A stretch of 64,000 nucleotides of DNA from Cognataquiflexum rubidum (GTDB taxonomy: Bacteria > Bacteroidota > Bacteroidia > Cytophagales > Cyclobacteriaceae), in contig NZ_JAKZAL010000002.1 of the NCBI RefSeq assembly GCF_022538115.1, positions 248,001-312,000 of the forward strand, in the 5' to 3' direction. Below, piece by piece: positions 17,412-24,591 of the stretch (its first letter is position 1; every line of letters starts with the position of its first letter). A program made the position numbers and the translations under genes. The notes below the pieces were generated by a model. It was not told the DNA's origin and did not search any database. It saw nothing but the letters and a program-made list of their open reading frames with translations.

Positions 17412-18866
17412 ATGCTTTCATCTTTTTTTCAAAATAGGCACTTAAAGGCATTTCTCTTGTTTTTGGTGATGGTGCTTTCCATGAGGGCCGTCTGCTTTGC
17501 CCAAAAAGCAAAGGAAGAATTCAATATCATTTTGATCCATGTGGATGATTTGGGTTGGGCAGATATCGGCTTGCTGGGGAGTGATTTTTATGAAACGCCA
17601 AATATTGACAGGCTGGCAGCCGAAGGCATCTTGTTCACCAACTCTTATGCTGCTGCCGCCATATGTTCGCCGACGAGAGCGGCATTGCTGACAGGGAAAT
17701 ATCCGGCTCGGACGGGCATCACTGATTGGATTCGGGCAAAGTTCCAAGGGGGAAGCGAGATGGCTTTGCCTAGTGACTATGAAGAAAATCAAGGAAAAGA
17801 ATGGCGGACACCCAAGAATCAGGGCTTTTTGCCTCTAGAGGAAATCACCTTGGCCGAGAGACTGCTTCGATATGGTTACACCAATCTTCATATTGGTAAA
17901 TGGCATTTGGGAGAAGAAGGTCATTTTCCGGAGGACCAAGGTTTTCATATCAATATCGGCGGAAATGATTTGGGTCAGCCACCAAGTTATTTTGATCCAT
18001 ACCTGCCGGAAAAACCAATAGAAAATTATCATTTAAATAACCTTCCTGCCCGAAAAACCGGTGAATTTTTAATAGACAGGGAAGGGGATGAGGTGGTAGC
18101 TTTTATTCAGAACCAAAGGGACAAAAAGTTTTTTATTCATTGGGCGCCTTATGCGGTCCATACTCCGATCATGGGCAAAGCCGAAATCATCGCCAAATAC
18201 CAACAGAAAGAAAAAGGCAAACAGGGCAATCCTGTCTATGCCGCCCTAGTCGAAAGCCTCGATCAAAATGTAGGAAAAGTGATGGCGGAACTGGATAGGT
18301 TGGGTTTGAGGGATAATACCCTGGTCATATTTACCTCCGACAATGGTGGTTTGATCGGTAATCCAACTCAGCCCATCACGGACAATTCCCCCTTGCGCTC
18401 TCAAAAGGGATATCCTTACGAAGGGGGAATCAGGGTCCCAACGATTGTGAGATGGCCTGGGAAAATAGCAGCTGGCCAGGTAAATAAAAACCCAATCATC
18501 ACTATGGACTGGATTCCCACCATCCTGGGATATTTGGGAGAAGAATCGAATATAGAGGCCTTGGATGGCGTCAGCCTGGTTTCTGCTTTTTGTAATCCTG
18601 ACCAAACTATCCCAAGAGATTTGTTTTGGCATTTTCCACATTATAGGGGTGCGGATGTCGTTCCTTATGCCATTGTCAGGTCTAAGGATTTTAAGTTGAT
18701 ACATTATTTTGATGGCAGTAAGTCAGAACTTTTTGATTTAAAAAATGATCCTGGGGAAAGCTTGAATAGGATTGATTCGGATCCGGCAACGGCCGGTTTT
18801 CTGTTGAAAAAACTAGAGAAATGGCTAGAGGAAACAAATGCAAGGGTTCCCATTAAGGCCGGATAA
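17412..18866 (+). CDS. Exported sulfatase (arylsulfatase type)
   Basis: The start at 17412 (MLSSFFQNRH) is chosen because the ATG at 17388 overlaps ypfJ and adds only charged residues. The product is 484 residues, with a Sec signal peptide ending near CFAQ. The metal site begins HVDDLGWADIG. The formylglycine motif is CSPTR, with Cys85 as the residue to be converted, followed by AALLTGKYPAR. The second sulfatase signature is near GKWHLGE. It would remove sulfate esters from polysaccharides or small molecules in the periplasm and needs an anaerobic or FGE-type maturase, not present here. Confidence 0.92.
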   Translation: MLSSFFQNRHLKAFLLFLVMVLSMRAVCFAQKAKEEFNIILIHVDDLGWADIGLLGSDFYETPNIDRLAAEGILFTNSYAAAAICSPTRAALLTGKYPARTGITDWIRAKFQGGSEMALPSDYEENQGKEWRTPKNQGFLPLEEITLAERLLRYGYTNLHIGKWHLGEEGHFPEDQGFHINIGGNDLGQPPSYFDPYLPEKPIENYHLNNLPARKTGEFLIDREGDEVVAFIQNQRDKKFFIHWAPYAVHTPIMGKAEIIAKYQQKEKGKQGNPVYAALVESLDQNVGKVMAELDRLGLRDNTLVIFTSDNGGLIGNPTQPITDNSPLRSQKGYPYEGGIRVPTIVRWPGKIAAGQVNKNPIITMDWIPTILGYLGEESNIEALDGVSLVSAFCNPDQTIPRDLFWHFPHYRGADVVPYAIVRSKDFKLIHYFDGSKSELFDLKNDPGESLNRIDSDPATAGFLLKKLEKWLEETNARVPIKAG

Positions 18867-19078
18867 TTTTTGGAAACAAATAGGAACTATTCGACCTAAT
18901 TACACTTCTCAAATCTCTAAAGAAAAAAAATTGAAGGCCTGGAATCCGGTTTTTGGGGTATTATACAATTCATGGAATTTGTTGTCAATTTATGATAATC
19001 TTAAATATCCTTAATCAAATATTCACAACTCTATTTACCTTCGCACGTCTTATCGGCTAAATCTCAACTAAACCACAC

Positions 19079-19828
19079 ATGGAAATCTTTCTTCAAACCG
19101 AAACCTGGATTGCATTATTGACTTTGACCTTTTTGGAAATAGTCCTCGGGGTAGACAATATTATTTTTATCTCCATTGTATCCAACAAACTTCCTGAATC
19201 ACAGCAGGGAAAAGCAAGAACATTAGGATTGGCTTTTGCATTGGTTTTTAGGATTCTCTTGCTTTTGGGGATTTCCTATATTATTCAATTTACCCAACCT
19301 TTGATCACTGTTTTTGATTTTGAAATGAGTGGAAGGGATTTGATCCTGGCCGGTGGAGGTTTGTTTTTACTCTTTAAATCTACCGTTGAAATCCACCATA
19401 AGATGGAAGGCAAGGCCGAGGAAGTCAAGCCTAATTCTGCTAATAATTTTGCTAGGGTAGTCTTTCAGATCATCCTGTTGGACTTGGTATTCTCCTTTGA
19501 CAGTATTCTGACAGCCATTGGCTTGGTCAAAGAAGTGTTGATCATGATTATCGCAGTGACGATTTCAATTGGGATTATGATGGTATTTGCAGGCAAAATC
19601 AGCAGTTTTATCAACAAGCACCCGACTTTACAAATCTTGGCCCTTTCTTTCCTTATTTTGATCGGATTTATGCTGCTCGTCGAAGGCTTCCATGTAGAAG
19701 TTCCGAAAGGTTACATCTATTTTGCGGTATTCTTCTCCCTGGCGGTTGAGGTGATTAATATGAGAATGAGGAAAAAAGATACCGCAAAACCTGTCAAATT
19801 GAACCCGCGACTCAAGGAGGGTAAGTGA
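19079..19828 (+). CDS. TerC-family integral membrane protein
   Basis: The 249-residue protein has about seven hydrophobic helices and both TerC signatures, FLEIVLGVDNIIF near the N-terminus and LLDLVFSFDSILTAIGLV in the middle, each bearing the conserved acidic residues in the membrane. TerC proteins are implicated in metal ion (Mn, tellurite) handling and in metal loading of exported proteins. The 212-nt upstream gap holds no other gene. Stand-alone transcription is likely. Confidence 0.92.
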   Translation: MEIFLQTETWIALLTLTFLEIVLGVDNIIFISIVSNKLPESQQGKARTLGLAFALVFRILLLLGISYIIQFTQPLITVFDFEMSGRDLILAGGGLFLLFKSTVEIHHKMEGKAEEVKPNSANNFARVVFQIILLDLVFSFDSILTAIGLVKEVLIMIIAVTISIGIMMVFAGKISSFINKHPTLQILALSFLILIGFMLLVEGFHVEVPKGYIYFAVFFSLAVEVINMRMRKKDTAKPVKLNPRLKEGK

Positions 19829-19944
19829 GAGTTTTCAGTTCAAAGAGGTAAGAAGGGAATTGAAGGAATTGAGAAAAATTTCCCGAATTCTTAAGACTTT
19901 CAGACTCAGAAAACATGATAACTCTATAAGGTTTCGACTCATGC

Positions 19945-19985
19945 AACCATTATAACAATTATAACCATTACAACAACATTAACCT
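19945..19985. repeat. Low-complexity AAC/ATT leader repeat
   Basis: Degenerate repeats of AACCATTATAACAATTATAA type run up to the start codon of the dehydrogenase gene. A very similar tract lies before the OsmC gene (46353-46410). Confidence 0.6.
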
Positions 19986-19989
19986 TCAA

Positions 19990-20919
19990 ATGAAAGTCCT
20001 TATCATCGATGAAATGCACCTGAGCATTATTCCTTTGTTGGAAAAGGATGGGTTTGAGGTGGACTACAATCCGGAGATCAAAAGAGAGGAGATCATGGAG
20101 ATTGTCCATGAGTATGAGGGATTGATCATCCGGTCCAAAACACCCATGGATAGACCTTTGCTACAAAAAGCTACCAAACTCAGGTTCATCGGCAGGGCAG
20201 GTGCAGGTTTGGACAAAATAGATTTGGAGTATTTGGAAGAAAAGGGAATCCATCTGTTTCATGCTGCCGAAGGCAATAAGGATGCAGTGGGAGAACAGGC
20301 GATTGGGATGTTATTGGCATTGTTTAACCATATCGGCAAAGCAGATCAGGAAGTCAGAAAAGGAATCTGGAAAAGGGAAGATAACCGAGGGGAAGAACTT
20401 CAGGGAAAAACAGTTGGCATCATCGGATATGGCAATATGGGTTCGGCTATGGCTAAAAAGCTGACCGGATTCGATGTCAGGATTTTGGCTTATGACAAAT
20501 ACAAAAGCAGTTTTGGAAATGAATTCGTCGAAGAAACCGATTTTCAGTCTATCCTTGAGGAATCAGATATCGTCAGCATGCATGTGCCATTGACACCCGA
20601 AACAAGGGATTTTTTCACATTGGTAGTCCTCAAAAAGTTTAGAAAACCCATCTACCTCATCAATACAGCTAGAGGAGAAATCATTTCCTTTGAGACGTTA
20701 AACCAGGCTTTGGACCTCGGGATTTTGAAAGGTGCCGTCTTAGATGTGTTGGAAAACGAGAAGTTCAACACCTATTCTCCCGAACAAAAAGTGGAGTTTT
20801 CAAAACTGGCAGCTCGGGAAAATGTGATTTTCAGTCCCCATATTGCAGGATGGACGCATCAGTCCTATGTCAAAATCAATGAGGTGTTGGTAGAGAAGAT
20901 AAGGCAATCCTTCCTTTGA
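19990..20919 (+). CDS. D-isomer 2-hydroxyacid dehydrogenase (SerA-like)
   Basis: The 309-residue protein has the split catalytic domain of this family around a Rossmann domain. The NAD site is GKTVGIIGYGNMGSAMAKK, the catalytic Arg is in INTARGEII, the Glu in LDVLENE and the His in FSPHIAGWT. It is the short form without the ACT regulatory domain of E. coli SerA. 3-Phosphoglycerate oxidation in serine synthesis is the likeliest role, but other 2-hydroxyacids are possible. No serB or serC is in view. Confidence 0.88.
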   Translation: MKVLIIDEMHLSIIPLLEKDGFEVDYNPEIKREEIMEIVHEYEGLIIRSKTPMDRPLLQKATKLRFIGRAGAGLDKIDLEYLEEKGIHLFHAAEGNKDAVGEQAIGMLLALFNHIGKADQEVRKGIWKREDNRGEELQGKTVGIIGYGNMGSAMAKKLTGFDVRILAYDKYKSSFGNEFVEETDFQSILEESDIVSMHVPLTPETRDFFTLVVLKKFRKPIYLINTARGEIISFETLNQALDLGILKGAVLDVLENEKFNTYSPEQKVEFSKLAARENVIFSPHIAGWTHQSYVKINEVLVEKIRQSFL

Positions 20920-20964
20920 AAGCCAGTTCTAAAAAATCCAACAAGTTTTCTTTTTATCATAGGA

Positions 20965-20995
20965 TTGCTTTCTCTGACTGATTTAATTACATTTG
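20965..20995 (+). promoter_or_regulatory. Bacteroidota-type promoter of greA
   Basis: TTG (20965-20967), a 20-nt spacer and TACATTTG (20988-20995) match the TTG/TAnnTTTG consensus very well. Transcription would begin near 21001, leaving an 87-nt leader before greA that contains a terminator-like hairpin. Confidence 0.7.
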
Positions 20996-21024
20996 TAACA
21001 TCACATAAGAAATAGAATATAAGA

Positions 21025-21057
21025 AACGGTTTCAGCAATGAGACCGTTCTTTTATTT
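21025..21057 (+). terminator. Terminator-like hairpin in greA leader
   Basis: A 10-bp stem, AACGGTTTCA with TGAGACCGTT (one G-U pair), closes a GCAA tetraloop (21035-21038) and is followed by CTTTTATTTTT. It lies between the greA promoter and the greA start codon, so it may attenuate greA. Alternatively it ends transcripts from the dehydrogenase gene, with greA using a second promoter near 21073. Confidence 0.75.
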
Positions 21058-21087
21058 TTCATAGGCATAGTAATAATTTAGAATACC

Positions 21088-21561
21088 ATGGGACAAATAC
21101 AGTATTATACTGAAGAAGGCTTGAAAAGGCTGAAAGATGAACTTCAGGAATTGAAAACAAAGGGCAGGACAGACATTGCAAAGCAGATCGCTGAAGCAAG
21201 GGACAAAGGGGATTTGAGCGAAAATGCAGAATACGATGCCGCCAAAGATGCGCAGGGATTGCTTGAATTGAAAATCTCCAAATTGGAAGCTGTGGTCGGT
21301 AATGCCCGTGTGATGGACAATTCCAAAATGGATGCTTCTAAAGTGGGAATTCTCAGCACAGTGAAAATCAAAAATATCAAAAACGGCATGACCGTTTCCT
21401 ACACTTTGGTTTCGGAAGAAGAAGCTGACCTCAAGGCAGGTAAGATTTCTCTTGCTTCACCATTTGGAAAAGGTCTGAACGGAAAAGCTATCGGGGAAAT
21501 TGCCGAAATAGTTGCTCCTGCGGGGACGTTGCAGTTTGAAATTCTGGATATTTCTTATTAA
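21088..21561 (+). CDS. greA: Transcription elongation factor GreA
   Basis: The 157-residue length is standard. The N-terminal coiled coil carries the acidic tip (ARDKGDLSENAEYDAAKDAQ, about residues 43-62) that enters the RNA polymerase channel and triggers cleavage of backtracked RNA. The C-terminal FKBP-like domain ends in KAIGEIAEI. The leader contains a promoter followed by a terminator-like hairpin, suggesting attenuation. A second terminator follows the gene. Confidence 0.97.
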   Translation: MGQIQYYTEEGLKRLKDELQELKTKGRTDIAKQIAEARDKGDLSENAEYDAAKDAQGLLELKISKLEAVVGNARVMDNSKMDASKVGILSTVKIKNIKNGMTVSYTLVSEEEADLKAGKISLASPFGKGLNGKAIGEIAEIVAPAGTLQFEILDISY

Positions 21562-21571
21562 AAAACTTTTC

Positions 21572-21600
21572 TCCCGATGGATTCTCTTTCGGGATTTTTT
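21572..21600 (+). terminator. Intrinsic terminator after greA
   Basis: TCCCGA (21572-21577) pairs with TCGGGA (21589-21594) across an 11-nt loop and is followed by six T residues. The stem contains the ATG at 21577, which argues against that codon being the HIT gene start. Confidence 0.7.
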
Positions 21601-21612
21601 ATTTTTACTCCC

Positions 21613-22005
21613 ATGGCAACAATTTTCACCAAAATCATCAACAAAGAAATCCCTGCAGAAATCATCGCAGAGGATGAAAGGTTCATTGCTTTTCTCGACA
21701 TCATGCCTTTGGTCAAAGGCCATGTTTTGGTGGTCCCAAAGCAAGAAGTAGATTATATTTTTAACCTCGATGACGAGACATTATCAGGTCTCCATATTTT
21801 TGCAAAAAAAGTAGCCAAAGCCATTGACAAAACCATCAAGTGTACCAGAGTCGGAGTGGCTGTGATCGGATTGGAAGTTCCCCATGTTCACATCCACCTT
21901 GTTCCGCTTCGTACGATGGATGACATCAATTTTACCCGACCAAAGCTTAAAATCACCAAGGAAGAATTGGCGGAGATCGCGGAGACGATCAGGAAAGGGT
22001 TTTAA
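21613..22005 (+). CDS. HIT-family nucleotide hydrolase
   Basis: The start at 21613 (MATIFTKIINKEIPAEII) is preferred over 21577, which lies inside the greA terminator; the product is 130 residues. The histidine triad is VPHVHIHLVP near the C-terminus, with the family hallmarks AFLDIMPLVKGHVLVVPK. HIT/HINT proteins hydrolyse nucleoside phosphoramidates or dinucleoside polyphosphates in the cytoplasm. Pairing with greA is common in Bacteroidota (general knowledge). Confidence 0.94.
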   Translation: MATIFTKIINKEIPAEIIAEDERFIAFLDIMPLVKGHVLVVPKQEVDYIFNLDDETLSGLHIFAKKVAKAIDKTIKCTRVGVAVIGLEVPHVHIHLVPLRTMDDINFTRPKLKITKEELAEIAETIRKGF

Positions 22006-22065
22006 TCCATCGGTCAGTTCTTAGATTGCGCGGGCGGTCAAAATATATTTTCTATTTTTTTTAGT

Positions 22066-22217
22066 TTAGACTTTGATACTGTCACTGTGATTCCTCACCA
22101 GCTTGGAGATGGTATTCGGCTTTTCCGATACGGAAATATCGAACAAAACCTTCAATTCAAAAGTGGCATCTGCTATCCTTCGGGATTGATGCAAATTTGA
22201 TATGATGTGAAAAATGG
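22066..22217 (-). pseudogene. Possible remnant of a coding sequence
   Basis: In the 363-nt gap before the oxidoreductase, the minus strand reads protein-like, including RRIADATFELKVLFDIS and PNTISKLVRNHSDSIKV then a stop. No start codon is convincing and the frame is short. The plus strand is also open here without a start. It may be the tail of a lost gene; nothing identifies the family. The rest of the gap (22006-22065, 22218-22368) shows no feature. Confidence 0.2.
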
Positions 22218-22368
22218 AAATGAGTGAAAATGTTAAAAGGTTGTCGTGTAATTAATTCACCCCATCAGTTGGGTGCGCTACCTAAAAAAGAATTACTTTG
22301 TCGGCCAGATATTAGATAGAATGAAAATTCCCATTTTAGATATTCCATCCATCAACCCAAGCCAAACC

Positions 22369-23478
22369 ATGAAAAAACTCCTCCTTTTTCTTTTCATCTG
22401 TTTCTCTTTTTTCCAATACTCATTTGCGCAGCAAAGCAGTCAGCAACCTGTCCGCATGGCGATGATGGGACTTTCGCACGGGCATTCACCATGGATTTTC
22501 AATAGAAAAGACAAAACTGATGTAGAATTGGTTGGGATCTATGAACCCAATACAGAACTTGCAGCCGCCTATGCCAAGCGCTACAACTTGGATGAAAAAC
22601 TGTTTTTTACCGATGTCAAAGTGATGCTTGATGCGGTGAAGTCGGAAGCTGTTTTGGCTTTTGGTTCCATTTATGCCCATTTAGAAGCAGTGGAACTCGC
22701 TGCTCCTCGAGGGATTCATGTCATGGTGGAAAAGCCGTTGACCTACTCACTCGACCAAGCCAAGAAAATGGAAGCTTTGGCCAAAAAACACAACATCCAC
22801 CTCCTGACCAACTTTGAGACTTCTTGGTACGCAAGCACCGAAAAGACCTATCAATTGCTTCAGGACAAGGAAGCCTATGGGCCGATCCGCAAAGCTGTAT
22901 TCCATCACGGACACCGAGGTCCCAAAGAAATCGGGGTGGGGAAGGAGTTTCTGGATTGGCTGACAGATCCGGTTCAAAATGGCGGCGGAGCGCTGATTGA
23001 TTTCGGTTGCTATGGTGCCAATATCATGACCTACCTGATGGAAGGGCGAAAGCCGATTTCCGTCACCGCTATTACGAACACCTACAAGCCGGACATTTAT
23101 CCCAAAGTGGATGATGAGGCGACGATCATTTTGGATTATGGAGATGCGCAGGCGATTATCCAAGCCTCTTGGAATTGGCCTTTTGACAGGAAGGACATGG
23201 AAGTTTATGGAAAGACCGGTCAGGTAATCAGTGAAAATAAGTCCAAGATGCGGACGCGAACTTGGGGAATTCCTGAGGAAAAAACCTTCGAAGTTCAGCC
23301 CGATGAAGTCGGTGTGTATGTGGATCCTTTTTCCTATTTCGCAGAGGTGATACGGGGCAAAATCAAAGTGGAGGACTACAGCCTTTATTCCCTCAACAAC
23401 AATATGATTGTCGCCGAAATCCTCGATGCCGCCCGAAAGTCAGCAGAGAAAGGGGAGACGGTATTTTTGGGGAAATAG
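22369..23478 (+). CDS. Exported Gfo/Idh/MocA-family oxidoreductase
   Basis: The start at 22369 (MKKLLLFLFICFSFF) gives a clear Sec signal peptide ending at SFAQQ, and 369 residues. Upstream alternatives only add untranslatable-looking sequence. The Rossmann start is RMAMMGLSHGH rather than the usual GxGxxG. The conserved EKP motif (VMVEKPLTYSLDQAKKM) and the C-terminal GGGALIDFGCYGANIM segment fit the family. Exported members oxidise or reduce sugars, or act as NAD-dependent glycosidases, with tightly held cofactor. Substrate cannot be told; no sugar operon adjoins. Confidence 0.88.
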   Translation: MKKLLLFLFICFSFFQYSFAQQSSQQPVRMAMMGLSHGHSPWIFNRKDKTDVELVGIYEPNTELAAAYAKRYNLDEKLFFTDVKVMLDAVKSEAVLAFGSIYAHLEAVELAAPRGIHVMVEKPLTYSLDQAKKMEALAKKHNIHLLTNFETSWYASTEKTYQLLQDKEAYGPIRKAVFHHGHRGPKEIGVGKEFLDWLTDPVQNGGGALIDFGCYGANIMTYLMEGRKPISVTAITNTYKPDIYPKVDDEATIILDYGDAQAIIQASWNWPFDRKDMEVYGKTGQVISENKSKMRTRTWGIPEEKTFEVQPDEVGVYVDPFSYFAEVIRGKIKVEDYSLYSLNNNMIVAEILDAARKSAEKGETVFLGK

Positions 23479-23612
23479 GGGTTTATGTAAATCAGATTGC
23501 TAAAAATTCTTTTAGTTTTATGGGGAATCTTTATCCAATATTTGAGAAAGCAGTTAATAATAGAGAGGCTATTTAAAAATAGAGGAAAGCTAAACTTATG
23601 TGAAAATAAAAA

Positions 23613-24338
23613 ATGAAATACCTACCATTGATTCTGATAATTTTCATTTCTTGTTTTCCAAGAACTGAAAGTGAACTGCCTATTTCCATAGAAGGAGAGT
23701 GGATTCCAGTTTTTGAGGACATTGGTTTTTTTTATGATTGGTCAGGTCTTAATTTTGAAAATGATACTGTATTTAAAATTAGTGACCGTTGGGACGTGGT
23801 AATTGGTCCTTATTTTATTTTTGAAGATCGTATTATTGCGGATACTTTTGATGGTATTGATGAATTCACTATTCTAAATCATACCAAAGATAGTTTAACA
23901 CTTGAAAAAAATGGAATGATCACCCATTACTATTCAAGAAAATTAGAATACGATATTGATTTGAAATTTAATTCTATCTCAATTTCCACTTACAGATGTA
24001 TGGATTTATGTTGGGAGTTTGATTTTACGATACAAAGCGACGGCTTTGCGGTATTTAATGGTAAATACAATACTCAGACTTCTGGATTAAAGGAAGGCAG
24101 ATTGAATGATATTTTATTAAAGGAGATAGATAGTCTATTTAAATGGTCAAATATAAAGGAAATTGATCCTGAATGGGTGGCCATTCCTGCTATGGATGGT
24201 TGGTTGATAAATTTTGACATTAATTATAATGACAATCAAACAGTAACCTTTTCAACAACAGATTGGGAACTTCCTTATAGAATCAAACCAATATTTTATT
24301 TAATAGATAAACACTTAATAGAAGAAGGATTAAAATAA
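23613..24338 (+). CDS. AT-rich lipoprotein, DUF6438-like
   Basis: The 241-residue product starts with a short lipoprotein signal (lipobox IFISC, Cys14). The C-terminal half, STYRCMDLCWEFDFTIQSDG...FNGKY...EGRL, resembles the DUF6438 pattern (Cys-x3-Cys followed by a strand and xxDG). The N-terminal half has no recognised domain. Base composition is clearly more AT-rich than flanking genes, suggesting recent acquisition. Function unknown; probably anchored on the inner or outer membrane. Confidence 0.65.
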   Translation: MKYLPLILIIFISCFPRTESELPISIEGEWIPVFEDIGFFYDWSGLNFENDTVFKISDRWDVVIGPYFIFEDRIIADTFDGIDEFTILNHTKDSLTLEKNGMITHYYSRKLEYDIDLKFNSISISTYRCMDLCWEFDFTIQSDGFAVFNGKYNTQTSGLKEGRLNDILLKEIDSLFKWSNIKEIDPEWVAIPAMDGWLINFDINYNDNQTVTFSTTDWELPYRIKPIFYLIDKHLIEEGLK

Positions 24339-24472
24339 TCTGTCCCCCTCTATTTTGAGATTAAGGTTTAATGGATACACTATATGTAGCGTCCACCTAG
24401 ATGAAATATCAATTTTATACCCAATCTTCTTTAAGATTATTTAAAACCATTTTGGCCCATCCAAACCTAAAG

Positions 24473-24524
24473 CATCGGTCATCGGTCATCGGTCTTTTTC
24501 AAAAACTTCCGTCTTCTGTCTTCC
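24473..24524. repeat. CATCGGT tandem triplet and CT-rich repeat
   Basis: Three perfect copies of CATCGGT occupy 24473-24493, followed by ACTTCCGTCTTCTGTCTTCC (24505-24524), which resembles the segment at 9351-9368. They lie in the 253-nt gap before the flavoprotein gene. Nothing else is seen in that gap apart from a -7 box. Confidence 0.7.
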
Positions 24525-24579
24525 CCAAAATAATTTCCCAAACCAACGTGAATTTCTCCTATACCCTGTTTCTTTTATT

Positions 24580-24587
24580 TATTTTTG
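24580..24587 (+). promoter_or_regulatory. -7 box (TAnnTTTG) four bases before an ATG
   Basis: TATTTTTG matches the Bacteroidota -7 consensus and ends 4 nt before the flavoprotein ATG (24592), so transcription could begin at or next to the start codon. No good TTG -33 element is present, which lowers confidence. Confidence 0.35.
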
Positions 24588-24591
24588 AACC

